From the NCBI GenBank assembly GCA_007131045.1, contig SLRI01000258.1:1-6927 (forward strand): a DNA stretch of 6,927 bases, written 5' to 3'. Below, in pieces: positions 1 to 6,800 of this stretch. Both the position numbers and the translations under genes were made by a program. Each line of letters opens with the position of its first letter. The stretch's first letter is position 1. The notes beneath the pieces are model-generated. The model was not told the origin of the DNA. It was given only the letters and a program-made list of their open reading frames with translations, and searched no databases. The stretch comes from Rhodospirillales bacterium. Its GTDB lineage: Bacteria; Pseudomonadota; Alphaproteobacteria; Geminicoccales; Geminicoccaceae.

Positions 1-634
1 CCGGGATGGCGGCGTCGGTGAAGACGAAGGCCAGCAGGGTCGCCATGTCCGGGGCGACCATGCCCGAGCCCTTGGCAATGCCGGTAACGGTGATCGTCCG
101 GTCGCCGATCGTCGTCTCGCGCGACGCCCATTTGGCGAAGGTGTCGGTCGTCATGATGGCCCGCGCCGCAGCCGCCATCGCACTCGTGTCGCCGGCGAGG
201 TCGGCGGCCAGATCCGGCAGTGCTGCCTCGATCTTCTCGACCGGCAGCCGCTCGCCGATGACGCCGGTGGACGCCACGAAGACGTCGTCGGCGGCGCAGC
301 CGATCAGCCGGACCGCGGCCGCCACCTCCCGCTCGACGGCCGCGTCACCCTCCCGGCCGCGGCAGACATTGGCGTTGCCGGCATTGACGATCAGCGCCCG
401 GGCCCGGCCGGAGGCTAGCGCCCGGCGGCACCAGCCGACCGGATGTCCCGGGGCCGCCGACCGGGTCAGCACGCCGGCGACCGTGGTCTCGGCGGCGAAC
501 TCGGCGAGCAGGAGATCGGGGCGGCCGCGGTAGCGGATTTCGGCCGCGCCCGCGGCCAGGCGCACGCCCGACACCGCGGCAGGTGGCTTCGGGTCGAGCG
601 GCGCCAGAGGCGATACCGGCAGCGGCTTGGCCAT
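1..634 (-). CDS. argJ: ArgJ, bifunctional glutamate N-acetyltransferase / amino-acid acetyltransferase (N-terminal 211 aa; cut by window edge)
   Basis: ArgJ moves the acetyl group from N-acetylornithine to glutamate in the cyclic arginine pathway; some members also use acetyl-CoA. It acts in the cytoplasm. Only the first 211 residues lie in the window; the family is about 400 aa. Family motifs are visible: an N-terminal VSPLAP stretch, LIVNAGNANV (81-90), STGVIGERLP (122-131), IMTTDTFAK (160-168), and the self-cleavage segment KGSGMVAPDMATLL (188-201). In this family the precursor is cut before the Thr of the MAT motif, here Ala198/Thr199, and that Thr becomes the nucleophile of the beta chain. 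The ATG at 634 is preceded by GAGGA with about 8 bases of spacing and gives the expected N-terminus. It lies 61 bases downstream of the isomerase gene on the same strand, so co-transcription is likely. Nothing in the visible part suggests damage. Confidence 0.95.
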   Translation of the reverse strand, partial: MAKPLPVSPLAPLDPKPPAAVSGVRLAAGAAEIRYRGRPDLLLAEFAAETTVAGVLTRSAAPGHPVGWCRRALASGRARALIVNAGNANVCRGREGDAAVEREVAAAVRLIGCAADDVFVASTGVIGERLPVEKIEAALPDLAADLAGDTSAMAAAARAIMTTDTFAKWASRETTIGDRTITVTGIAKGSGMVAPDMATLLAFVFTDAAIP

Positions 635-695
635 GGGTCCGATCCTCGCGGCAGTCGTCGTATAGTCCGGTCTGCGCCGGGCCGGCCGGCGATAC

Positions 696-1556
696 TCAGT
701 TCTGGTCGCTGTCGTCCTCCTCGTCGCCTTCGTCGTCGCCCCCTTCCTCGGGGCTGCCGTCCATGGCGAAGCGCTGCACCTCGGCCCCGGCGCGCACGTC
801 CTCTAGCAGGTCCTCGACGGCCTGCCGGACCAGATCGGCGCGCAACTCCTCCTCGACCTCGGCGAAGGAGGGCTCGATCGCCGCCTTGTCCTCGACCAGA
901 ATGACGTGATAGCCGAACTGCGTCTGCACCGGCTCGCTGCTGTAGCTGCCGGCCTCGAGCGCGAAGGCCGCGGCCTCGAAGGGTGGCACCATCGAGCCCC
1001 GACGGAAGGTGCCGAGCTCGCCGCCGCGCGCGGCGGCGGGATCGGTCGACCGCTCGCGCGCCAATTCGGCGAAATCGGCGCCCTCGTCGAGCTCGGCGAT
1101 GACCTCCCGGGCCTCATCCTCGGTCTCGACCAGAATGTGCCGGGCGGTGACCTGCTCGATGGCGAAATCGGGCTCTGCCCTGAGTTCCTCGTAGGCCGCC
1201 CGCATGGCTTCCTCGCTGGTCGCGTCGCGGACGGCGCGCTCGATAAGCGTCTGCCGCAGGACATCGTTGCGGGCGCGCTCGATGGCGGCCTCGACCTCGG
1301 GATCGGCGGCGACATCGGCCTCTTCGGCCGCCTGCAGCAGGAGGTGGCCGTCGATCAGGCGATCGAGCAGCGGCTCGTAGATCGCCTCGATCGGCATCTG
1401 CCGGAACTGCTCGGGCAGCTCCAGATAGCTCGCTTCGAGCTCGCTCAGGCGAAGCTCGGTGCCATCCACGATGGCGATGACGGGATCGTCCTCGGCGGCT
1501 GCCGGAACACTCAGGAGCATGAGGGCGGCGAGGCCGGCGGAAACAAGACGGGGCAT
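696..1556 (-). CDS. Secreted parvulin-type peptidyl-prolyl cis-trans isomerase (SurA/PrsA-like), 286 aa
   Basis: It probably catalyses cis-trans isomerisation at proline bonds and assists folding of exported proteins in the periplasm. Residues 1-21 form a Sec signal peptide (MPRLV, then a hydrophobic stretch, ending VPAAA before EDD). Residues 25-130 are a helical, charged SurA/PrsA-like N-domain. Residues 136-224 are the rotamase domain: [14 protein letters not shown] with His140, [35 protein letters not shown], and [11 protein letters not shown] with His217. These match the paired histidines and the Met/Phe pocket of active parvulins. The C-terminus (about 268-286) is almost entirely Asp, Glu, Gly and Ser. 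The frame is open upstream to 1661, but the ATG at 1556 is preferred because it starts directly on the signal peptide; its ribosome-binding site is weak. The gap to tadG is 124 bases and to argJ 61 bases. Isomerase plus argJ beside secA is a recurrent alphaproteobacterial neighbourhood from general knowledge, not checked here. Confidence 0.9.
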   Translation of the reverse strand: MPRLVSAGLAALMLLSVPAAAEDDPVIAIVDGTELRLSELEASYLELPEQFRQMPIEAIYEPLLDRLIDGHLLLQAAEEADVAADPEVEAAIERARNDVLRQTLIERAVRDATSEEAMRAAYEELRAEPDFAIEQVTARHILVETEDEAREVIAELDEGADFAELARERSTDPAAARGGELGTFRRGSMVPPFEAAAFALEAGSYSSEPVQTQFGYHVILVEDKAAIEPSFAEVEEELRADLVRQAVEDLLEDVRAGAEVQRFAMDGSPEEGGDDEGDEEDDSDQN

Positions 1557-1649
1557 GCGAAAAGCTTTCGGCTCTAGGTCGGATTGTTGTGGCGCATAGA
1601 CCACACTCCGCCTGCCGCGACAAGCGCCGCGGCACCATGGCTGCTGCCA

Positions 1650-1670
1650 CCGCCCGACCACGTCGGGCGG
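1650..1670 (-). terminator. GC-rich hairpin just after tadG; possible transcription terminator
   Basis: Two perfect 9-base arms (CCGCCCGAC and GTCGGGCGG) flank a three-base loop at 1659-1661. The hairpin starts about 10 bases after the tadG stop on the minus strand, a normal place for a terminator. There is no T-tract after it (the minus strand continues TGGCAGC), so it is not a canonical Rho-independent terminator. It could partly stop transcription, protect the 3' end of the tadE-tadG message, or merely reflect high GC. Confidence 0.4.
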
Positions 1671-1680
1671 GGCGGCATGC

Positions 1681-2988
1681 TCAATTCACGAGCATCACCC
1701 GCGTCGCGGCGCCGAGGCCGGCAAAGCCGCTCGGGATCGGCACGTCGGTCTCGTGCGCTCGGCGTTGAAAGCTGCTGTTGCCGTTGAACTTGATCGTGTC
1801 GGCGACCAGCATGGTGATCGCCGCCCGGCTGTTGCCGGTAAACTCGACGCTGCCGGTCGGGGCGTAGAGCGTGCCGTCGATATCCATGCTGGCATTGCCG
1901 GTGATGTAGTGGGTTCGGCCGGACTGGCTGCGATCGGCGTAAAGGACCACGCCGGCGTAGTCGCCGGTGAGCGGCGCGCTGAGCTCGAGCTCCGGCGTGC
2001 CGCGCAGGTCGATTCTGCCGCTGCCGGCGCCACTGCCGACATTGATGTGCACGCCGTCGCCGACCACCCGCGAGCCACTGGTGGCCGTGAAGCTGGCGCC
2101 GCCGACGATCTGGTAGACGCCGGGCTGCAGGAAGACGGTGGTGTCGGCCTTCACCTCGATGCCGCCACAGTAGACGCCGGGGCTCAGGGTGAAGGTGCCG
2201 GGGCCGAAGCTGCCGTTGGTATCGTCGCAATGTGTGGTTGGCCAGCGGGTCGGCGTCGGCAGGGCGGCCAGCGGGTCGGCGAGGCGGGGACAGCCGGTCA
2301 CGGGGGCGGGGGTGATTCGATGGGCGCCCTTGACCCCGCCATGGGCGCAGACGGCGCTGGCGGTGATCGAGGCATTCGAACGGGCGTGGATCGCGTCGGT
2401 ATCGTCGGAGTTGGAATAGACGACGCAATCGTCGGCGACGAGCTGGGACGAGCCGGCGGCCTCGAGGGCGTTCTTGGCCGTCGGGTTGAGGGCCAGCAGA
2501 CAGAGCGGCAGCCTGGAGCTCACGGTGGCCGTGGCACTCGCCTCGAGGTCGAGCGAGGCATAGCCGATGAGCCGAGCGAAGCTCGTCGGCTGCGGATTGC
2601 CGTTGGCCTCGGCACGCCGGGCGGTGAGGCGCAGCGCATTCGGCCCGGTGCTCCCCGGCGTGAAGACCTTGGTATCGCTATCCCAGGTGCCGATCTCGAA
2701 GTCCCGATCGGCGAGCACCTGGCCATGCAGCTTTGGCGGGAAGCGCGCCTCGACGAGCCGCCGCGCGGTGCGCAGGGCGAGCTCTGGATCGCGAAGGTCG
2801 CGGGCCGCAGCCATGGCCGCGGCGTCGACGGCGGTCTGCAGCTCGTTCTGCACGGTGTAGGCCCGATTCACGTCGATCGCCAGCGCCCCGACCGCGGCGG
2901 CCATGGTCAAGCCCGCGGCAGCGATCGGCGCGATCGCCGCACGACGATCGGCGAGTAAACGACACAGGCTGGAGCCGTTCATGGTCAT
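1681..2988 (-). CDS. TadG-like protein: TadE/G-type membrane anchor with glycine-rich beta-solenoid-like C-terminal domain, 435 aa
   Basis: This resembles the TadG-related proteins of Flp/Tad pilus loci, which are anchored in the inner membrane with most of the chain outside the cytoplasm. Residues 14-61 fit the Tad/Flp N-terminal family: [13 protein letters not shown], a hydrophobic segment at about 19-39, then [22 protein letters not shown]. Residues 65-160 are a mixed linker domain. From CLLALNP (163) onward the chain is rich in Gly, Thr, Ser and Asn with short repeated beta-turn phrases ([54 protein letters not shown]), which suggests a parallel beta-helix. No vWA metal-site motif (DxSxS) is visible, unlike classical TadG. 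Six cysteines lie in the exported part (163, 188, 214, 233, 254, 274) and could form disulfides. The ATG at 2988 overlaps the tadE stop as ATGA and follows GAGG with 7 bases of spacing, implying translational coupling; a second in-frame ATG is at 2982. The biochemical role of this domain type is unknown to me. Confidence 0.8.
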   Translation of the reverse strand: MTMNGSSLCRLLADRRAAIAPIAAAGLTMAAAVGALAIDVNRAYTVQNELQTAVDAAAMAAARDLRDPELALRTARRLVEARFPPKLHGQVLADRDFEIGTWDSDTKVFTPGSTGPNALRLTARRAEANGNPQPTSFARLIGYASLDLEASATATVSSRLPLCLLALNPTAKNALEAAGSSQLVADDCVVYSNSDDTDAIHARSNASITASAVCAHGGVKGAHRITPAPVTGCPRLADPLAALPTPTRWPTTHCDDTNGSFGPGTFTLSPGVYCGGIEVKADTTVFLQPGVYQIVGGASFTATSGSRVVGDGVHINVGSGAGSGRIDLRGTPELELSAPLTGDYAGVVLYADRSQSGRTHYITGNASMDIDGTLYAPTGSVEFTGNSRAAITMLVADTIKFNGNSSFQRRAHETDVPIPSGFAGLGAATRVMLVN

Positions 2989-3419
2989 AGCTGAACCTCG
3001 CGCGCTGTGGCACGTGTCGTGAGGGTGCCGGTGGTGAAGAAACCCAAGGGGTCGATCGGGACGGCCTGGAGCAGGGGTGCCGAGATGGCGACGTCGAAGA
3101 AGTCGTCGTTGCGAACGGCCTCGATGCTGTAGCGATCGATATGGCTGGGCAATCGCTCGATCGCCCAGGCCTGCGCGCCGTTGATCGTGAGGTCGCCGGT
3201 GGCGAGCCGGAGCGACACCTCGCGGGCCACGTTCTGCATGTTGTTCTGCAGCACGTAGATCGAGCCGAACTGGACGATCCCCGTCAGCATGAGCAGAAGG
3301 ATCGGTGCGAGCAGCGCGAATTCGAGGGCGCTCGCGGCACGACGATCGCGCCACAGCGATCTCGCATCGCGGTCCGACGAGTGTCGCCGAGGAAGCATCG
3401 AGGCCACGCACTTCTCCAT
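2985..3419 (-). CDS. TadE-like pseudopilin / pilus assembly protein, up to 144 aa
   Basis: TadE-type proteins are minor pseudopilins of Flp/Tad pili. Here a charged N-terminus (LWRDRRAA) precedes SALEFALLAPILLLMLTGIVQFGSIYVLQNNMQNVAREVSLRLATG, the typical TadE signature: a Glu-Phe just before a hydrophobic segment at about 34-55, followed by an amphipathic helix. Taking Glu33 as the pilin +5 glutamate puts processing between Ala28 and Ala29, with Ala instead of the usual Gly at -1. The remaining 70 or so residues form a short exported domain with no motif I recognise. The start is uncertain. The ATG at 3419 lacks a clear ribosome-binding site, whereas a GTG at 3407 follows GGAG with 6 bases of spacing; an ATG at 3398 is also possible. 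All three keep the conserved region. It overlaps tadG by four bases and is divergent from secA across about 186 bases. Confidence 0.82.
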   Translation of the reverse strand: MEKCVASMLPRRHSSDRDARSLWRDRRAASALEFALLAPILLLMLTGIVQFGSIYVLQNNMQNVAREVSLRLATGDLTINGAQAWAIERLPSHIDRYSIEAVRNDDFFDVAISAPLLQAVPIDPLGFFTTGTLTTRATAREVQL

Positions 3420-3455
3420 CCACGAAGGTCACGCACAGAGGGTCGCAAACGGAAC

Positions 3456-3471
3456 TTAATTTTCGGTAAAC
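3456..3471. promoter_or_regulatory. Possible CtrA-like site upstream of tadE
   Basis: TTAA, seven bases, then TAAAC resembles the alphaproteobacterial CtrA consensus TTAA-N7-TTAAC with one mismatch. It lies about 37 bases upstream of the tadE ATG and about 42 bases upstream of the secA -35 box. CtrA controls pilus genes in Caulobacter, which gives the match some context. A single near-match in an AT-rich patch of a GC-rich genome is weak evidence. Confidence 0.25.
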
Positions 3472-3512
3472 GGGGTGCGCGAAAGCCGAGCGGGCGCGAT
3501 GCGCCGGCCGCG

Positions 3513-3541
3513 TTGACACCTTTCCGGTGCAGCCTTATCTG
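3513..3541 (+). promoter_or_regulatory. Sigma70-type promoter for secA
   Basis: A perfect -35 box TTGACA (3513-3518) is followed by a 17-base spacer and the -10 box TATCTG (3536-3541). Transcription would start near 3548, giving a leader of roughly 58 bases before the secA ATG. This is the best promoter match I noticed and sits where a strong housekeeping promoter is expected. Confidence 0.75.
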
Positions 3542-3586
3542 AAAGGCTCACGGGGTCTGCGCGACCACGTGGGCCCTGCTCCATGC

Positions 3587-3601
3587 GAAAAGGCTCTTTT
3601 C
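3587..3601 (+). promoter_or_regulatory. Small inverted repeat in the secA leader, next to the start codon
   Basis: The arms GAAAAG and CTTTTC are perfectly complementary around a GCT loop, ending four bases before the secA ATG at 3606. The only Shine-Dalgarno-like purine run here (AAAAGG, 3588-3593) lies in the 5' arm, and its 12-base distance from the ATG is too long for good pairing. A 6-bp, AU-rich stem is weak, so any regulatory effect is inference. Confidence 0.3.
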
Positions 3602-3605
3602 CATC

Positions 3606-6359
3606 ATGTTCGGCGCTATCGCCCGAAAGTTTTTCGGTACGACCAACGACCGCCTGGTGAAGTCGAATCGGAAGGTGGTCGATGCCATCAACGACCTCGA
3701 GGCCTCGTTCGAGGTCCTCGACGACGCGGCGATCCGGGCGAAGACCGAAGAGTTCCGCGGCCGCCTCGCCGCCGGTGAGAGCATGGACGACCTTCTGCCC
3801 GAGGCGTTCGCCACGGTGCGCGAGGGCGCCAAGCGGACCCTCGGCCAGCGCCACTTCGACGTGCAGCTCCTGGGCGGCCTCTTCCTCCACCAGGGCTCCA
3901 TCTCCGAGATGAAGACCGGCGAGGGCAAGACGCTGGTCTCGACCCTCGCTGCGTACTTGAATGCGCTGCCGGGCAAGGGCGTGCACATCGTCACCGTCAA
4001 CGACTACCTCGCCCGCCGTGACAGTCGCTGGATGGGCGAGATTTTCGAGTTCCTCGGCCTTTCGGTCGGCTGCATCGTGCCCGGCATCGGCGAGGCCGAG
4101 CGACGGGCGGCGTACCAGGCCGACATCACCTACGGCACCAATAACGAATTCGGCTTCGACTACCTTCGCGACAACATGAAGCTGTCGCTCGACAGCATGG
4201 TCCAGCGTGGCCACAACTTCGCGATCGTCGACGAGGTCGACAGCATCCTGGTCGACGAGGCGCGCACACCGTTGATCATCTCCGGTCCGGCCGAAGGGGG
4301 CTCGGACCTCTACGTCGCGATCAATCAGCTCATTCCGGCGCTCGACGACGACGACTTCGAGAAGGACGAGAAGCAGCGGGCGGTGACGCTGACCGAGCAG
4401 GGCACCGAGCGGATCCAGGAACTGCTGGAAGAGCACGGCCTGTTGAAGGAGGGCGACCTCTACGATCCGCAGAACATCACTCTGGTCCACCACGTCCAGG
4501 AGGCGCTCCGGGCGCACAAGCTGTTCGCCCGCGACGTCGACTATCTGGTCAAGGACGGCCGGGTGATCATCGTCGACGAGTTTACCGGGCGGATGATGGA
4601 GGGGCGGCGCTACTCGGGTGGGCTGCACCAGGCGCTCGAGGCCAAGGAGGGGGTGACCATCCAGCCCGAGAACCAGACCCTGGCCTCGATCACCTTCCAG
4701 AATTATTTCCGCCTCTACGGGAAGCTCGCCGGGATGACCGGCACGGCGGCCACGGAAGCCGCCGAGTTCGCCGAGATCTACGGCCTCGAGGTGGTCGAGA
4801 TCCCGACCCATCGGCCGCTGATCCGCCTCGACGAGGACGACGAGGTCTACCGCTCGACCCGCGAGAAGCAGGATGCCATCGTCGCCGACATCGCCGACGC
4901 CCACCAGCGCGGCCAGCCGGTGCTGGTCGGCACCGTGTCGATCGAGAAGTCGGAATCGCTCGCCGACGCCTTGAAGCAGAAGAAGATCCCGTTCAACGTG
5001 CTGAATGCCCGCTACCACGAGCAGGAGGCGATGATCATCGCCCAGGCCGGGCGCGTCGGGGCGGTGACGATCGCCACCAACATGGCCGGCCGCGGCACCG
5101 ACATCCAGCTCGGCGGCAACGCCGACATGCGCATCCTGCAGGAGCTCGGCGAGGCCCCGCCGGCCGACAAGGCCCAGGCCATTCGCGACGAAATCGCGGC
5201 CGAGGCCGAGAAGGTCAAGGCCGCGGGCGGGCTCTACGTCATCGGCACCGAGCGGCACGAGAGCCGGCGCATCGACAACCAGCTGAGAGGCCGCTCCGGC
5301 CGCCAGGGCGACCCCGGACGGACCAAGTTCTTCCTCTCCCTCGACGACGATCTGATGCGCATCTTCGGCTCCGAACGGATGGACGGGATGCTGCAGAAGC
5401 TCGGCCTCAAGGAGGGCGAGGCGATCATCCATCCCTGGATCAACAAGGCGCTCGAGAAGGCGCAGCAGAAGGTCGAGGCCCGGAACTTCGAGATCAGGAA
5501 GAACCTGCTCAAGTACGACGACGTGATGAACGATCAGCGCAAGGTCGTCTACGAGCAGCGGCTCGAGCTGATGCAGGCCGACGACGTGGCCGACACGGTG
5601 CGCGACATGCGGGCCGAGGTGGTGGGCGATCTGGTCGCCAAGCACATCCCGGAGAACTCCTACCCCGAGCAATGGGACGCCCCGGGGCTCGAGGAGGACG
5701 CCAAGCGGCTCTTGGCGGTCGACGCACCGGTCAGCGAGTGGCTCCAGGAAGAGGGCATCGCCGAGGCCGAGATCAAGGAGCGGCTGGAGGAGCTGGTCGA
5801 GCGCCGCGCCGCGCAGAAGATCGCGAATTACGGCGAGCAGATGATCCGAATGGCCGAGAAGAGCCTGCTACTGCAGATTCTCGACCATCTCTGGAAGGAG
5901 CATCTCCTGCAGCTCGACCACCTCCGCCAGGGCATTCATCTGCGCGGCTACGGCCAGCGCGATCCCTTGAACGAGTACAAGAAGGAAGCCTTCATCCTCT
6001 TCGATGCGCTCCTGACCCGGCTGCGCGAGACGGTGACGCAGGTGCTCTCGCACCTCGAGATTCGGATGCCGCAGCAGGCCGCGGCGGGGGCCGGTGCCGG
6101 CGAGGGGGCCGGGACGATCGAGGCGCCGTCGACCCCGGCGGCGAGCGCTGCCGCGGCGCTCGCCGCCCAAACCTTGCGCGCCCGACAGGGCGGTGACGAC
6201 GGTGGCGTCGCCACCGTGGAGCGTCCGGCAGCGGCGACTCGCCTAGCCCAAGCGGATGCCGCCGCCGAAACCAGTGCCTACGGAAAGGTGCCGCGCAACG
6301 CGCCCTGCCCCTGCGGCTCGGGCAAGAAGTTCAAGCAGTGCCACGGGCGGATCGGCTGA
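3606..6359 (+). CDS. secA: SecA, preprotein translocase ATPase motor, 917 aa
   Basis: SecA hydrolyses ATP to push unfolded precursors through SecYEG at the inner membrane. The full family architecture is present. The first nucleotide-binding domain carries Walker A MKTGEGKT (102-109) and Walker B IVDEVD (207-212), followed by [15 protein letters not shown]. The preprotein-binding region spans roughly 228-370 and ends near [18 protein letters not shown] (364-381). The second nucleotide-binding domain has [14 protein letters not shown] (491-504) and the arginine-finger region [13 protein letters not shown] (559-571). Helical scaffold and wing domains follow to about 820. An Ala/Gly-rich linker (about 824-890) leads to a zinc-binding tail [16 protein letters not shown] with Cys901, Cys903, Cys912 and His913, which in other species contacts SecB and phospholipids. 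The start [16 protein letters not shown] matches the usual N-terminus, although no strong Shine-Dalgarno precedes it. Length is normal and no frameshift is seen. It is driven by the promoter at 3513-3541 and is divergent from tadE. Confidence 0.99.
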   Translation: MFGAIARKFFGTTNDRLVKSNRKVVDAINDLEASFEVLDDAAIRAKTEEFRGRLAAGESMDDLLPEAFATVREGAKRTLGQRHFDVQLLGGLFLHQGSISEMKTGEGKTLVSTLAAYLNALPGKGVHIVTVNDYLARRDSRWMGEIFEFLGLSVGCIVPGIGEAERRAAYQADITYGTNNEFGFDYLRDNMKLSLDSMVQRGHNFAIVDEVDSILVDEARTPLIISGPAEGGSDLYVAINQLIPALDDDDFEKDEKQRAVTLTEQGTERIQELLEEHGLLKEGDLYDPQNITLVHHVQEALRAHKLFARDVDYLVKDGRVIIVDEFTGRMMEGRRYSGGLHQALEAKEGVTIQPENQTLASITFQNYFRLYGKLAGMTGTAATEAAEFAEIYGLEVVEIPTHRPLIRLDEDDEVYRSTREKQDAIVADIADAHQRGQPVLVGTVSIEKSESLADALKQKKIPFNVLNARYHEQEAMIIAQAGRVGAVTIATNMAGRGTDIQLGGNADMRILQELGEAPPADKAQAIRDEIAAEAEKVKAAGGLYVIGTERHESRRIDNQLRGRSGRQGDPGRTKFFLSLDDDLMRIFGSERMDGMLQKLGLKEGEAIIHPWINKALEKAQQKVEARNFEIRKNLLKYDDVMNDQRKVVYEQRLELMQADDVADTVRDMRAEVVGDLVAKHIPENSYPEQWDAPGLEEDAKRLLAVDAPVSEWLQEEGIAEAEIKERLEELVERRAAQKIANYGEQMIRMAEKSLLLQILDHLWKEHLLQLDHLRQGIHLRGYGQRDPLNEYKKEAFILFDALLTRLRETVTQVLSHLEIRMPQQAAAGAGAGEGAGTIEAPSTPAASAAAALAAQTLRARQGGDDGGVATVERPAAATRLAQADAAAETSAYGKVPRNAPCPCGSGKKFKQCHGRIG

Positions 6360-6644
6360 TCAGCTCTCGAGATCGATCAGGCGGCCGCGGCCCGGCGCGG
6401 CGGTGATGCGTCGGCGGGTGCGGCGATCAGTGGTGACGATCGGCGCGTCCGGCGACCTGCCGTCGAGCGGCGAATAGGGCCTAAAGGCTGCATTGCCGCG
6501 GCGTCGGTCCGGGCGTTCGCCCGCTCCACCCGGCGGCAGTATCTCAATCGTTCCACGCTTCGGCTCGTCGGCTGGCATGCCCGCTACCCGCTCCTCGTCG
6601 AACGCCGATCCTAGGGCCGTTAGGCCCGCGTTGTGCTGCATCAA
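6360..6644 (-). CDS. Small unrecognised protein, up to 94 aa, convergent with secA
   Basis: I do not recognise a family. The product is hydrophilic and rich in Arg, Pro, Gly and Asp, with no signal peptide, membrane segment or cysteine. Phrases such as KRGTIEILPPGG in the middle and APIVTTDRRTRRRITAAPGRGRLIDLES at the end could be conserved. Codon choice in the C-terminal two thirds favours G/C at third positions like the real genes; the first 22 or so codons are less typical. The start may be TTG at 6644 (AGG about 9 bases upstream), ATG at 6641, or ATG at 6578. The stop codon abuts the secA stop on the opposite strand, the two together reading TGATCA, so there is no gap between the convergent genes. 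It is divergent from glmM across about 156 bases. A chance open frame cannot be excluded. Confidence 0.5.
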   Translation of the reverse strand: MMQHNAGLTALGSAFDEERVAGMPADEPKRGTIEILPPGGAGERPDRRRGNAAFRPYSPLDGRSPDAPIVTTDRRTRRRITAAPGRGRLIDLES

Positions 6645-6693
6645 CGCTATCGACCTACTCGGGTGTTCAGCGGATCTTAACCTTTGCCGGCTA

Positions 6694-6703
6694 GAACCGG
6701 TTC
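6694..6703. promoter_or_regulatory. Perfect 10-base palindrome between the small gene and glmM
   Basis: GAACCGGTTC is perfectly self-complementary and lies 97 bases before the glmM ATG, in a relatively AT-rich patch (TTAACCTTTG just upstream). It could be an operator for one or both divergent genes. I could not place convincing -35 and -10 boxes around it, and a 10-base palindrome can arise by chance. Confidence 0.2.
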
Positions 6704-6800
6704 AGGCAATGTTGGGCCGATAGTGAATTCGGGTGCTCGCTCGGATGCGATCGACACGACGCTTTCGGCGACTCGCGACGGTAGAAGAGAGGTTCGACAA

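Noticed and set aside
906..1577. A 223-codon plus-strand open frame opposite the isomerase gene
   Set aside because: The minus strand here encodes a clear signal peptide and rotamase domain; the plus-strand product has no family signature.
1593..1623. TTGTCG and TATGCG as a promoter for the isomerase gene (minus strand)
   Set aside because: The spacer is 19 bases and both boxes are imperfect, so the match is too weak to report.
1557..1661. Upstream in-frame start for the isomerase at 1661
   Set aside because: It would place 35 charged residues before the signal peptide; the ATG at 1556 starts directly on it.
1753..2958. A 401-codon plus-strand open frame
   Set aside because: It is antisense to the tadG-like gene, is Gly/Ala/Arg-rich without motifs, and is explained by the strong G/C codon bias of the minus-strand gene.
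2989..3519. N-terminal extension of tadG to a 612-residue protein
   Set aside because: The extension runs out of frame through tadE, is Arg/Pro-rich and motif-free, whereas the ATG at 2988 has a good ribosome-binding site and begins just ahead of the membrane anchor.
3583..3660. Upstream frame as a SecM/ApdP-type arrest peptide
   Set aside because: It has no signal or membrane segment, no known arrest motif, and no ribosome-binding site; it is kept only as an observation on the secA leader.
3456..5672. A 738-codon open frame antisense to secA
   Set aside because: It lies fully opposite the conserved first two thirds of secA, its product is a repetitive Leu/Val/Asp/His-rich string typical of antisense frames in GC-rich genes, and it shows no recognisable domain.
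6356..6380. CTGATC/GATCAG dyad across the secA stop as a bidirectional terminator
   Set aside because: The arms are only 6 bases, the loop is 13 bases with few pairs, and there is no T-tract on either strand.
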